Shown one piece after another: positions 41,641 to 50,459 of a DNA stretch of 64,000 bases; the stretch's first letter is position 1; every line of letters starts with the position of its first letter. The notes under the pieces are model-generated. The model did no database searches and was not told the DNA's origin. It saw only the letters and a list, made by a program, of their open reading frames with translations. This stretch comes from Dryocola clanedunensis_A. GTDB taxonomy: Bacteria > Pseudomonadota > Gammaproteobacteria > Enterobacterales > Enterobacteriaceae. The position numbers and the translations under genes are program-made. The stretch lies in NCBI GenBank assembly GCA_038405435.1, contig JBBYHZ010000012.1. One strand, written 5' to 3'.

Positions 41641-42345
41641 TCACTTATTGTCGGAATTATCCACTGGCAGATTTATTTCGATATCGTGCAGCAATCGGTG
41701 CAGCATTGCGGTGTCCCGCTGGGTTAAACGCCCCAGGCGCTGCTGCAGCCAGTCGGCCATTTTCTGGTCATCGTCCACGTGCAGGCGAGCGGTCAGGGCC
41801 GAGACGCGCTGGCGTAATGCGCTCAATTGTTGAGCATCTGCTTCTTTTATCTCCACCGCGGGCAGCTGCATCAGCGAAGAAAGCTGATAGCAATAAACCA
41901 TCACCGCCTGGCCTAAGTTGAGCGAAGGATAATCCGCTACCATTGGCACACCGGTTAGCACGTCGGCCAGTACCAGCTCTTCGTTGGTCAGGCCGGAATC
42001 TTCGCGTCCAAAGACCAGCGCGGCCTTGCCTACCCACTCACGCTTCTCTTCCAGCATCGGCACCAGCTCCTGCGGCGTGGCGTAATAATGGAATTTTGCC
42101 CGGCTGCGGGCGGTGGTGGCAATGGTGAAATTCACATCGTGGAGCGCGTCGGCAAGCGTAGGGAAATGCTGTAAGTTATCAAGGATATCCCCTGCTCCAT
42201 GAGCAACCCAGCGCGCTTCAGGCTTCAGATAAGCATCACTTGCAACGATACGAAGCTCAGAAAACCCCATAGTTTTCATCGCGCGGGCGGCAGCACCGAT
42301 ATTTTCGGCTCTCGCCGGGGAGACCAGAATGATGGGAAATTGCAT
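41641..42345 (-). CDS. yjtD: TrmJ/LasT-family tRNA/rRNA methyltransferase YjtD
   Basis: 234-aa SPOUT-class RNA methyltransferase homologue with MQFPIILVSPARAENIGAAARAM at the start, VFGREDSGLTNEEL and YPSLNLGQAVMVYCYQL as the SAM-binding knot. The substrate of YjtD is not established; TrmJ methylates tRNA position 32. Start 42345 follows AAGAGAG; the longer frame from 42378 is not supported by homologues. Confidence 0.92.
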   Translation of the reverse strand: MQFPIILVSPARAENIGAAARAMKTMGFSELRIVASDAYLKPEARWVAHGAGDILDNLQHFPTLADALHDVNFTIATTARSRAKFHYYATPQELVPMLEEKREWVGKAALVFGREDSGLTNEELVLADVLTGVPMVADYPSLNLGQAVMVYCYQLSSLMQLPAVEIKEADAQQLSALRQRVSALTARLHVDDDQKMADWLQQRLGRLTQRDTAMLHRLLHDIEINLPVDNSDNK

Positions 42346-42743
42346 AAATACTCTCTTAAAAAATCCGATTACGCTCATAACCGGTACAAAAAAATGATAA
42401 TGCGCGTCACAAATTTACTTTAATGCAACATGCGTTATGGAAATATAAGTTATAAAAACATAAATGATTTGCATATGTATTCAGCGAGCCAACATTCGGG
42501 AAATCATTCACCATGGTTATATGTCACTGTTTATGCTCGCGAAATTCCGCATGAATATCATAAGTAAATTGGATGGGGCAAATTCACGACAGTTTTCACG
42601 TAACTACATTGATTATTAAAAAATTGTGACGCTCGATAACAATTCGCTACGATGATTTCATCAAACTGTTAACGTGCTACAATTGGAATTGATATATGTC
42701 AACGAAGCGTAGTTTTATCAGATGTCTAAAGCGGTCGTGCCTG
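42346..42743. other. AT-rich region upstream of yjtD and arcA
   Basis: 398 bp without a gene, AT-rich, holding promoter sequences including an FNR box. The arcA transcript probably starts in or just after this stretch, giving a long leader as in E. coli. Confidence 0.5.
42689..42702 (+). promoter_or_regulatory. FNR box upstream of arcA
   Basis: TTGATATATGTCAA matches the FNR consensus TTGATNNNNATCAA at 9 of 10 defined positions. arcA is activated by FNR under anaerobiosis in E. coli. Confidence 0.75.
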
Positions 42744-42884
42744 TTATGTTGCTGTTAAAATGGTTAGGATAACAGCCGTTTTTGACACCGTCGGGTCCAG
42801 AGGGAATGCACCCACGACCAAGCTAATGATGTTGTTGACGTTGATGGAAAGTGCATCAAGAACGCAATTACGTACTTTAGTCAT
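42744..42884 (-). CDS. yjjY: Small protein YjjY
   Basis: 46-residue open frame from ATG 42884 to TAA, beginning MTKVRNCVLDALSINVNNII and ending LTILTAT, almost the same as E. coli YjjY. It is encoded antisense within the long arcA leader, as in E. coli. Conservation of the reading frame suggests it is translated, but no function is known; the DNA may instead be conserved for the arcA leader. Confidence 0.75.
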   Translation of the reverse strand: MTKVRNCVLDALSINVNNIISLVVGAFPLDPTVSKTAVILTILTAT

Positions 42885-42975
42885 GTTTAGCCCGACATGT
42901 TAATTTATGGCATGTGGCAGGTCAGGGACTTTTGTACTTCCTGTTTCGATTTAGTTGGCAATTTAGGTAGCAAAC

Positions 42976-43692
42976 ATGCAGACCCCGCACATTCTTATCG
43001 TCGAAGACGAGTTAGTAACACGCAACACGTTAAAAAGCATTTTCGAAGCTGAAGGCTACGATGTCTTTGAAGCGACTGATGGCGCAGAGATGCATCAAAT
43101 CCTGTCAGACAATGACATTAACCTGGTCATTATGGACATCAACCTGCCGGGCAAAAATGGCCTGCTGCTGGCCCGTGAGCTGCGCGAGCAGGCTAACGTG
43201 GCGCTGATGTTCCTGACTGGCCGCGACAACGAAGTGGACAAGATCCTCGGTCTTGAAATCGGCGCTGATGATTACATCACCAAGCCGTTCAACCCGCGTG
43301 AACTGACCATCCGTGCGCGCAACCTGCTGTCCCGCACCATGAACCTGGGTGCGATCAGCGAAGAACGCCGCTCCGTTGAAAGCTACAAGTTCAACGGCTG
43401 GGAGCTGGATATTAACAGCCGTTCTCTGGTCAGCCCGAACGGTGAGCAGTATAAGCTGCCGCGCAGTGAATTCCGCGCCATGCTGCACTTCTGCGAAAAC
43501 CCGGGCAAGATTCAGTCACGCGCCGAGCTGCTGAAGAAAATGACCGGCCGCGAGCTGAAGCCGCACGATCGTACCGTTGACGTGACCATCCGCCGCATTC
43601 GTAAACATTTCGAATCCACGCCGGACACTCCAGAAATTATCGCTACCATCCACGGTGAAGGTTACCGTTTCTGCGGCGATCTGCAGGAATAA
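42976..43692 (+). CDS. arcA: Two-component response regulator ArcA
   Basis: 238 aa. Receiver domain with phospho-acceptor D54 (LVIMDINLPG) and OmpR-type winged helix C-terminus (HDRTVDVTIRRIRKHFE). It represses aerobic respiratory genes under low oxygen, with ArcB as kinase. Length and sequence are nearly identical to E. coli. Confidence 0.99.
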   Translation: MQTPHILIVEDELVTRNTLKSIFEAEGYDVFEATDGAEMHQILSDNDINLVIMDINLPGKNGLLLARELREQANVALMFLTGRDNEVDKILGLEIGADDYITKPFNPRELTIRARNLLSRTMNLGAISEERRSVESYKFNGWELDINSRSLVSPNGEQYKLPRSEFRAMLHFCENPGKIQSRAELLKKMTGRELKPHDRTVDVTIRRIRKHFESTPDTPEIIATIHGEGYRFCGDLQE

Positions 43693-43721
43693 CTTCCGGT
43701 TTACAGCGGTTTTTTCATGAG

Positions 43722-43750
43722 AAAGGGCGGATTATCCGCCCTTTTTCTTT
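43722..43750. terminator. Terminator between arcA and creD
   Basis: Stem AAAGGGCGGA/TCCGCCCTTT (43722-43731 with 43735-43744), loop TTA, then a T-rich run. Convergent genes on both sides. Confidence 0.9.
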
Positions 43751-43763
43751 TCTCTTTTTAGCT

Positions 43764-45122
43764 CTATTTCCACAGCCTGAAGCGGTCCGCATCCTCCGTC
43801 TCGGCCGTGGCCTTTTCAAAAGATTTCCTGCTAACGCTATACCAGTCGACGCCGCGGGTAAGCAGCATAATAGCCGACAGCGCCGCCAGCAGAATTCCCG
43901 TGCCCAGCAGCAAAGCGCTGTCTTCGGACTGTAACAGCTGCCAGAGAATCGCCTCCAGCGTCAGCAACCCCGCCGTAAACATCAGGCTAATCTTCCAGCC
44001 GTTCAGCACCGCCTTGAGATAGAAACCGTTGATTCCCGCGCAGACCAGGCTTGCCAGCAGCCATGCCGCATTGAAACCGATATGTTCGGAAAGCGCCAGT
44101 AGCACAAGATAGAACATGACCAGCGACAGCCCCACCAGCAGATACTGCATCGGGTGAACCCGCAGCCCGGTCAGCGTTTCCAGCAGGAAGAAGCTCATAA
44201 ACGTCAGGCCAATCAGCAGGATGGCGTATTTTACGGCCCGGTCAGTGAGCTGATATTGATCGACGGGGTTAGCGACCGTCACGCTGAATGCGGGAAGCTG
44301 CTCCACCACGATCCGGCTTCCCTCTGCAAAGCTCAGGTTCAGGTTGTTGGCAAACCAGGTGCTCTGCCAGCCGGCGGTAAATCCTTTCGGCGTAAGCTCG
44401 CGCTCCTGCGGCAGGAAATCCCCCACGAAGTTCGGATGCGGCCAGCTGCTGGTTAGTCCAAACTGGCTATTGCGCCCAAGCGGCACGACCGCAAGCTGTT
44501 TCGTCCCCATCAGCCCGAGCGTAAAGCGCAGGTTAAGCTTGTCGCTATCAAGCAGCGTCGGGGGAACTTCGGCGTGCAGCCCTTGTTCAAGTCCCCGCAG
44601 GTTACCGCCTGGCTCAAGAGGGTACGATTTGCCATTAATTTCAAGTTCACCGACTTTACCAATGCCGCGGGAGTCGCCCACCGACAGCACAACGTAAGGC
44701 GTACCCGTATGCGTTTCCACGCCTTCATTGTTGCCCTCCAGCATCTCACGGTTAAACGTGGCGCTGAATGTCAGATCGGTCCGCCAGATCTGTCCTTCAT
44801 AAATCCCAATGCGGCGCGGCTCAACGGCCTGCTTTCCCGACACGACGAGGTTTTCCGGCAGATAATAGCGGATGAAGCGGCGCTCTTTTTTGACCTCTTT
44901 GTTATCTTCCAGCACGGTTGTCAGCTCCGTCACCGGGATAGCGATCAGCGGCCCCACCAGCGTTTGTGGCCCGCTCGTGCTCTGGCGCAAAGACTGCTCG
45001 ACGTCATCACGATAGCTGCTGCGTTCGGCAATCAGCGAGCTGAGCATGCTCAGCGGGATTAACAGCAGCAGCATACAGCCCACCAGCGTCATAACTTTCC
45101 AGAACAGCGTAGATTTCATCAT
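43764..45122 (-). CDS. creD: Inner membrane protein CreD
   Basis: 452-aa membrane protein, main target of CreBC, linked to colicin E2 tolerance and beta-lactam response in enterics. One N-terminal TM segment (VGCMLLLLIPLSML), a large periplasmic domain, then several C-terminal TMs (HPMQYLLVGLSLVMFYLVLLALSEH). The start was set at 45122 (MMKSTLFWK) after GGAGGGG; the much longer frame up to 45419 overlaps creC and is not coding. A CreB tag lies upstream. Confidence 0.95.
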   Translation of the reverse strand: MMKSTLFWKVMTLVGCMLLLLIPLSMLSSLIAERSSYRDDVEQSLRQSTSGPQTLVGPLIAIPVTELTTVLEDNKEVKKERRFIRYYLPENLVVSGKQAVEPRRIGIYEGQIWRTDLTFSATFNREMLEGNNEGVETHTGTPYVVLSVGDSRGIGKVGELEINGKSYPLEPGGNLRGLEQGLHAEVPPTLLDSDKLNLRFTLGLMGTKQLAVVPLGRNSQFGLTSSWPHPNFVGDFLPQERELTPKGFTAGWQSTWFANNLNLSFAEGSRIVVEQLPAFSVTVANPVDQYQLTDRAVKYAILLIGLTFMSFFLLETLTGLRVHPMQYLLVGLSLVMFYLVLLALSEHIGFNAAWLLASLVCAGINGFYLKAVLNGWKISLMFTAGLLTLEAILWQLLQSEDSALLLGTGILLAALSAIMLLTRGVDWYSVSRKSFEKATAETEDADRFRLWK

Positions 45123-45185
45123 AGTCCCCTCCATTTTTTGATATGGCGAGGTTAGCGGGCGTATGTGGGGGATAAATGAAGTTAT

Positions 45186-45201
45186 GTGAAGGGACGGTGA
45201 A
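45186..45201 (-). promoter_or_regulatory. CreB-binding tag upstream of creD
   Basis: TTCACCGTCCCTTCAC on the minus strand is an exact TTCAC-N6-TTCAC direct repeat, the known CreB target. It lies 64-79 bp before the creD start, just after creC. Confidence 0.92.
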
Positions 45202-45210
45202 GTGGGTGAA

Positions 45211-46629
45211 TTATTTTTCCGGCAGCGCCAGGCGGGCCTGCGCTCCGCCCTCAGGGCGATTAACGAGCGATATAGTTCCGCGATGCAGGCGAGCCACTTC
45301 CTGAACGAAGGCCAGCCCCAGCCCGCTGCTCTTCTGCCCGTTGCTGCGCGGCAGGGAATAGAAGCGTTCAAATACGCGATCCTGCGCATAATCCGGGATC
45401 CCGCTGCCATTATCCGCAACCGTAATCACCGTTTGTCCGGCAAGCTGTTTTGCTGAAAGCGTTATCTCTCCTCCGGCAGGCGTGAAATCCAGCGCGTTAT
45501 CAAGGAGGTTACCGATTGCCTGCTCAAGCAGCGCCGCATCGCCCCACAGAAGGAGGTCACCCGGCTCTACGTGTAAAGCGACCTGCCTGCTGCTGGCGAC
45601 CGCCTCACGCTGCTCGCAGAGCGTTCTAAACAGCAGAGCGCTATCAACGGCCTGCGGCACAATTTCGGCGCGGCTTTCAAGTTTGGCCTGTTGCAACAGA
45701 TTATCTACCAGCCGCTGCATGCGGAGATTTTGCTGGAGGATACTGGCGGAGAATTTTTCTACGATGGCCGGTGGTGGCCCCTCGCGCAGAATTTCCGCCG
45801 CGCCCCGAATGGCCGCCAGCGGGCTTTTTAACTCGTGGGTAAGCGCGTGTACGTATTGTTCAATGTAGCTCTTTCCTTCGAGCTTTAGCCGCATGCTCTC
45901 CAGAGCGAGCGCCAGCCTGCGCAGCTCGCTGCTGCCGGGCTTTGGCAGCGGCAGAGGATGTTCATCGGTAACGGAATCCGCGTAGCGCACCAGCCCGCCG
46001 ATTGAACGGTTGATCCACAGCACAACCCCGAAGCCAATCAGCAGGGCGATCCCCAGCAGCGCCACACCGGCCCACAGTATGCGGCGCTCGCTGCGGCGGA
46101 TAACCGGCTCCATTGCGCTGTTTGGTTTGCCGACGCTGAGCACGCCAAGCAGCGCGCTGCCGTCGCGAACGGGGGCCGCGACGTACATGACGGTGCTCTC
46201 AGGGTTGCTGGCATCCTGCGGTGAGCTGCGCGCGCCGTATTTTCCCTGCAGCGTCAGCCAGACATCGTTCCAGCGCGAATAGTCCTGCCCGATAGCCGCC
46301 CCGCTGGAGTCGAATAAAACGATGCCTCGGGCATCCGTCAGATAGACCCGGTACTCGTTTCTGGTTTTGGTGATGCCGCTGATGCTGGCCTGAAAAGGCT
46401 GCTGGTTGAGGCGGGAAAAAGCCTGCGCCAGCTGCCCGTGCCGTGGGTTGCCGGCTTTGATATCGGCCTGAGCAAATTCGGCCAGCAGCGTGGCGGTGTC
46501 GATTAGCGTTCCTTCGGTGGCGCGCCGCACACCGGGCTTCACCTCCTGAACGAATATCGACACCACAAACCAGGCGGCAATCGCGACGATCAGAAAGTAG
46601 CCCAGCAGCAGACGCATGCCGATACGCAT
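45211..46629 (-). CDS. creC: Sensor histidine kinase CreC
   Basis: 472 aa. N-terminal TM (LLLGYFLIVAIAAWFVVSIFV), periplasmic CHASE-like sensor, second TM (ILWAGVALLGIALLIGFGVVLW), HAMP, phospho-acceptor His in ALTHELKSPLAAIRGA, and an HATPase domain (DNGSGIPDY). Partner of CreB; overlaps creB by 1 bp. Confidence 0.97.
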   Translation of the reverse strand: MRIGMRLLLGYFLIVAIAAWFVVSIFVQEVKPGVRRATEGTLIDTATLLAEFAQADIKAGNPRHGQLAQAFSRLNQQPFQASISGITKTRNEYRVYLTDARGIVLFDSSGAAIGQDYSRWNDVWLTLQGKYGARSSPQDASNPESTVMYVAAPVRDGSALLGVLSVGKPNSAMEPVIRRSERRILWAGVALLGIALLIGFGVVLWINRSIGGLVRYADSVTDEHPLPLPKPGSSELRRLALALESMRLKLEGKSYIEQYVHALTHELKSPLAAIRGAAEILREGPPPAIVEKFSASILQQNLRMQRLVDNLLQQAKLESRAEIVPQAVDSALLFRTLCEQREAVASSRQVALHVEPGDLLLWGDAALLEQAIGNLLDNALDFTPAGGEITLSAKQLAGQTVITVADNGSGIPDYAQDRVFERFYSLPRSNGQKSSGLGLAFVQEVARLHRGTISLVNRPEGGAQARLALPEK

Positions 46630-47324
46630 TATCCGGCTCCCAGACTGTAGCCCAGCCCCCGGAGCGTACTGATGGGGGAAAGATCGGGATTGATAGCCCG
46701 CAGCTTGGCGCGCAGGGTTTTAATATGGGTATCGACGGTTCTGTCGACGCTCTCTTCGGCGTTGCTCCACACCAGCTCCATCAGCTGCTGGCGCGAAAAT
46801 ACCCTGCCCGGCGACAGCAGAAGCGTTTTCAGCAGCAGATATTCATAGCGCGTCAGCTGCAAAGGCTGCTGGCACCAGCTGACCTGCGCCGCCATTTCGT
46901 TCAGTTCAAACTGGCCGACGCGCAGCACGCCACCGGTCTGGTTCTGCTGCTGTTTTTGCAGACGGCGCAGCACGGTGCGGACCCTGGCGCAAACCTCCCG
47001 AGGGGAGAAAGGCTTAGCGATGTAATCATCCGCACCGATTTCCAGGCCGATCAGCCTGTCCACCTCTTCGCTACGCGCCGTCAGAAACAGCAGCGGCAGC
47101 TGCGGATGCTCTGCAATCAGGCGTCTGCAAAGCTCAAAGCCGTTTATATCCGGCAGGCCAACATCAAGAATGGCGAGGTCCGGTCGCGCCAGACGTGCCG
47201 CTTCAAGGACCGGCAGGCCGCGGTCAAAACTGCGGACGCAAAAGCCCTCCTGCTCCAGGGTGTAGATGAGCGTATCGGCGATGCTGGCCTCATCCTCAAC
47301 CAACCAGATAGTGGCCTGGCTCAT
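46629..47324 (-). CDS. creB: Response regulator CreB
   Basis: 231-aa OmpR-family regulator, with the phospho-acceptor Asp in LAILDVGLPDINGF and a C-terminal winged helix (SVDRTVDTHIKTLRAKLR). It activates creD and other genes through TTCAC repeats. It follows creA by 3 bp. Confidence 0.97.
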   Translation of the reverse strand: MSQATIWLVEDEASIADTLIYTLEQEGFCVRSFDRGLPVLEAARLARPDLAILDVGLPDINGFELCRRLIAEHPQLPLLFLTARSEEVDRLIGLEIGADDYIAKPFSPREVCARVRTVLRRLQKQQQNQTGGVLRVGQFELNEMAAQVSWCQQPLQLTRYEYLLLKTLLLSPGRVFSRQQLMELVWSNAEESVDRTVDTHIKTLRAKLRAINPDLSPISTLRGLGYSLGAG

Positions 47325-47327
47325 GTG

Positions 47328-47798
47328 CTATTTCCAGGGGATGATCGGCACGGCGCTCAGCGCGTTCTTCGGTGAACCGTCGACCACTTTGTCTGAATAG
47401 GCCAGATACGCCAGGGTATTGCGTTTTTCATCGTAGAAGCGCACGACCTGGAGCTTTTTAAATACCAGTGAGGTGCGTTTCTGGAACACTACCTCACCGT
47501 CTTTTTTACCCTGTTTGATTTTGTCGCTCAGCTCAACCGGGCCAACCTGCTGGCACGAAATAGCCGCATCTGAAGTATCTTCAGCCAGCCCTAAGCCGCC
47601 TTTGATGCCGCCGGTCTTGGCCCGGCTGATATAGCAGGTGACGTTTTTGACATCCGGATCGTCAAAGGCTTCCACGACAATTTTATGGTCCGGGCCGAAC
47701 ACTTTAAACACGGTGTCCACGGAGCCGATTTGCTCGGCCATAACGCCCTGGGAAAGCATCAACAAAGCAGCTACTGCGGCTAAAACTTTATATTTCAT
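47328..47798 (-). CDS. creA: Periplasmic protein CreA
   Basis: 156 aa with signal peptide MKYKVLAAVAALLMLSQGVMA and the CreA domain (IGSVDTVFKVFGPDHKI, CYISRAKTGG). Function unknown. First gene of creABCD. Confidence 0.96.
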   Translation of the reverse strand: MKYKVLAAVAALLMLSQGVMAEQIGSVDTVFKVFGPDHKIVVEAFDDPDVKNVTCYISRAKTGGIKGGLGLAEDTSDAAISCQQVGPVELSDKIKQGKKDGEVVFQKRTSLVFKKLQVVRFYDEKRNTLAYLAYSDKVVDGSPKNALSAVPIIPWK

Positions 47799-48004
47799 AT
47801 TGTTACCATTAATGAAGATTACTCTGATTGACTATTCAGCCCTGAGGGAAAAAATCGTTTAATATCACATTATTAACAAATTTCCATCGTGACGGCGTTC
47901 ATTTTGGCACAACTTGTCAAAAAAAACTCTGAATGTCTCAGGAGCAAAAAGTGCTATTATCCGACCATAATTACAGCACTTGCTGGTCAGGATGAGGAAA
48001 TTAT

Positions 48005-48874
48005 ATGGATCAGGCTGGGATCATTCGCGATCTGCTTACCTGGCTGGAAAGCCATTTGGATCAGCCCCTTGCTTTAGACAATGTTGCGGCAAAGGCGGGC
48101 TATTCCAAGTGGCATCTACAAAGGATGTTCAAAGAAGTCACCGGACACGCCATCGGCGCCTATATTCGCGCTCGTCGTTTGTCGAAATCTGCCGTGGCTC
48201 TGCGTCTTACCGCACGCCCTATTCTTGATATCGCGCTGCAGTACCGTTTTGACTCGCAGCAGACATTTACACGCGCTTTTAAGAAACAGTTTTCCCAGAC
48301 GCCAGCGCTGTATCGCCGTGCGCCAGACTGGAGCGCGTTCGGCATGCGCCCACCGCTGCGCTTAGGCGAATTTACGCCGCCGCTGGCGACCTTTGTCACC
48401 CTGCCGGAAACGCATCTGGTTGGCGTCACGCAGAGCTACAGCTGCACCCTGGAGCAAATTTCTGATTTCCGTAACGAAATGCGCATTCAGTTCTGGACGC
48501 ACTTCCTCGGCAACGCGCCTACGCTGCCGCGCGTGCTTTACGGCCTGCATGAGCCACGTCCGAGCATTGAGAAAGATGATGAGCAGGAGGTGTTCTACAC
48601 CACCGCGCTGACGCCTGAAATGGCTAACGGCTTCCTGCCTGATTCGCATCCGGTGACGCTGGAAGGCGGCGACTACGTGCAGTTTGACTACGAAGGGCCG
48701 GGCACCGGGCTGCAGGACTTTATCCTGACTATCTACGGCACCTGTATGCCATCGCTCAACCTGACCCGTCGTAAGGGCCAGGATATTGAACGTTTCTTCC
48801 CGCAGGATGAAGCCAGGACGCAGGACAGGCCGATGCAAATCCGCTGCGAGTACCTGATCCCGGTTCGTCGTTAA
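48005..48874 (+). CDS. rob: AraC-family regulator Rob
   Basis: 289-aa MarA/SoxS/Rob regulator. N-terminal double HTH (AAKAGYSKWHLQRMFKEVTG, DIALQYRFDSQQTFTRAFKKQF) and C-terminal GyrI-like ligand domain. Activates antibiotic, superoxide and solvent resistance genes, for example on bile salts. Its last 4 bp overlap the converging gpmB. Confidence 0.97.
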   Translation: MDQAGIIRDLLTWLESHLDQPLALDNVAAKAGYSKWHLQRMFKEVTGHAIGAYIRARRLSKSAVALRLTARPILDIALQYRFDSQQTFTRAFKKQFSQTPALYRRAPDWSAFGMRPPLRLGEFTPPLATFVTLPETHLVGVTQSYSCTLEQISDFRNEMRIQFWTHFLGNAPTLPRVLYGLHEPRPSIEKDDEQEVFYTTALTPEMANGFLPDSHPVTLEGGDYVQFDYEGPGTGLQDFILTIYGTCMPSLNLTRRKGQDIERFFPQDEARTQDRPMQIRCEYLIPVRR

Positions 48875-49518
48875 CGCTGCAGTTCGTCTAACGCAGGGGC
48901 GTCTAAATGCGAGATGTCCCCTGCCGTTTCAACCACCCAGCCGGGCGCAAGCCACGGGCTCTCCTGATGATCGACCCGCGAGATAGAACAGTTGCGCAGC
49001 CGCAGGCGGCGTTCCGCCCACGCCGGTAAGCCCAGAATCGTACTCACCAGACAGCCCAGCGCCATTCCGTGGCTCACCAGCAGCGGACGGCTGCCCGCAG
49101 GCAGTTCGCGACAGGCGTTAAGCGCCGCATGCATGCGTTCGCTCATCTCCAGCATCGACTCACCTTCAGGAATACGCCCGTCCGGCGTGCCGTTGACCAG
49201 CAGGCGACGCCAGCCCTCTTCTTCCTCGCTCAGCGTGTCCAGATGACGGCGTTCAAGCACGCCCATATCCAGCTCACGCAGGCGCGCGTCAAGCGTGACT
49301 TCGCATCCGCAGGCATCAGCAATGATCTCAGCGGTACGACGCGTACGGCCCAGATCGCTGGCAATGACGTGAGTGATGCCGAGGGCTTTTACACGTTCAG
49401 CCACCTGCCAGGCCTGACGCTCCCCCTTTTCAGTCAGCGCGCTGTCTGACTGGCCCTGAATGCGGCGCTCCGCATTCCACTGCGTTTCACCATGGCGAAC
49501 AAGGTATACCTGTAACAT
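48871..49518 (-). CDS. gpmB: Phosphoglycerate mutase-like phosphatase GpmB
   Basis: 215-aa histidine phosphatase superfamily protein; RHGE motif at VRHGETQWN, and LVSHGMALG with the second His. Despite the name, E. coli GpmB is more phosphatase than mutase. Tail-to-tail overlap of 4 bp with rob; 53 bp head-to-head from yjjX. Confidence 0.95.
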   Translation of the reverse strand: MLQVYLVRHGETQWNAERRIQGQSDSALTEKGERQAWQVAERVKALGITHVIASDLGRTRRTAEIIADACGCEVTLDARLRELDMGVLERRHLDTLSEEEEGWRRLLVNGTPDGRIPEGESMLEMSERMHAALNACRELPAGSRPLLVSHGMALGCLVSTILGLPAWAERRLRLRNCSISRVDHQESPWLAPGWVVETAGDISHLDAPALDELQR

Positions 49519-49571
49519 GCGTTTTATCCGTTATACTGCGGCAACAAAAAAGCTAATGAGTTTCAGTGATT

Positions 49572-50090
49572 ATGTACCATGTCGTGTGCGCTACAACCAA
49601 TCCTTCCAAAATTCAGGCGATTCTGCAGGCTTTCCACGAGATCTTTGGGGAGGGATCCTGCCATATAGAGTCCGTCGTCGTCGATAGCGGCGTGCCGGAA
49701 CAACCGTTCGGAAACATTGAAACGCGAACTGGCGCACGTCAGCGCATTATGAACTCCCGCCAGGTTCGCCAGGAGGCGGATTTCTGGGTCGCCATCGAGG
49801 CCGGGATCGACGAAGGCAGCACCTTCAGCTGGGTGGTCATCGAAAATCAGAATCAGCGCGGGGAAGCCCGTTCGGCAACGCTGCCGCTGCCGGAAGTCAT
49901 TCTGGAGAAGGTTAAAGCGGGAGAGGCTCTGGGGCCGGTAATGTCTGAATACACGGGCATTGAGCAGATAGGACGTAAAGAGGGGGCGATTGGCATATTT
50001 ACCGCCGGTAAGCTCACGCGCAGCAGCGTTTATTACCAGGCGGTGGTTCTGGCGTTAAGCCCGTTTCACAATGCGATTTATCGCGCCTGA
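49572..50090 (+). CDS. yjjX: Inosine/xanthosine triphosphatase YjjX
   Basis: 172-aa house-cleaning NTPase hydrolysing ITP and XTP. VVCATTNPSKIQAILQAFHEIFGEG and DFWVAIEAGI match E. coli YjjX. Start at ATG 49572 (MYHVVCATTN). The last 13 bp overlap the converging trpR gene. Confidence 0.94.
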   Translation: MYHVVCATTNPSKIQAILQAFHEIFGEGSCHIESVVVDSGVPEQPFGNIETRTGARQRIMNSRQVRQEADFWVAIEAGIDEGSTFSWVVIENQNQRGEARSATLPLPEVILEKVKAGEALGPVMSEYTGIEQIGRKEGAIGIFTAGKLTRSSVYYQAVVLALSPFHNAIYRA

Positions 50091-50404
50091 AGCAGCACCT
50101 GCTCAAGCCATTTGGTCAGCTCCGGCGGGGCAGATTTCAGGCTGTTTGAGCCGCGGGTAATGGTCGCGATACCCGCGCCCAGCTCGTTTTTCAGCTCGCG
50201 CTGGCTCATCTCGCCCCGCAGAAGCTCTTCAATAATTCTTACGCGGGTGCCCAGCGCGGTACGTTCGTCCGGCGTCAGAAACAGCGCCAGCAGCGGCAGA
50301 TGAAGCTGCTTATCGAACGAACTTTGCAGCAGCTCCACGAAGCGGAGCCACTCCTGATTACTTTGTTCGGCCTGTTCCGCCGAGTACTGAGAAAGCTGGG
50401 TCAT
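50078..50404 (-). CDS. trpR: Tryptophan repressor TrpR
   Basis: 108-aa repressor binding operator DNA with L-tryptophan. HTH region MSQRELKNELGAGIATITRGSN is identical to E. coli. Autoregulated by the operator 12 bp upstream. Convergent overlap with yjjX. Confidence 0.98.
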   Translation of the reverse strand: MTQLSQYSAEQAEQSNQEWLRFVELLQSSFDKQLHLPLLALFLTPDERTALGTRVRIIEELLRGEMSQRELKNELGAGIATITRGSNSLKSAPPELTKWLEQVLLQAR

Positions 50405-50415
50405 GTCAGGCCACC

Positions 50416-50433
50416 ATACTATTTAACTAGTAC
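50416..50433 (-). promoter_or_regulatory. TrpR operator (autoregulation)
   Basis: GTACTAGTTAAATAGTAT on the minus strand, a near-perfect trp box (GTACTAGTT-AACTAGTAC), 12 bp before the trpR start. Confidence 0.88.
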
Positions 50434-50459
50434 AGCAGCATAACATAATCTCCTGCAAA

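Noticed and set aside
45123..45419. N-terminal extension of creD by 99 codons
   Set aside because: It overlaps creC, lacks similarity to CreD and would bypass the CreB-controlled start with a strong ribosome site.
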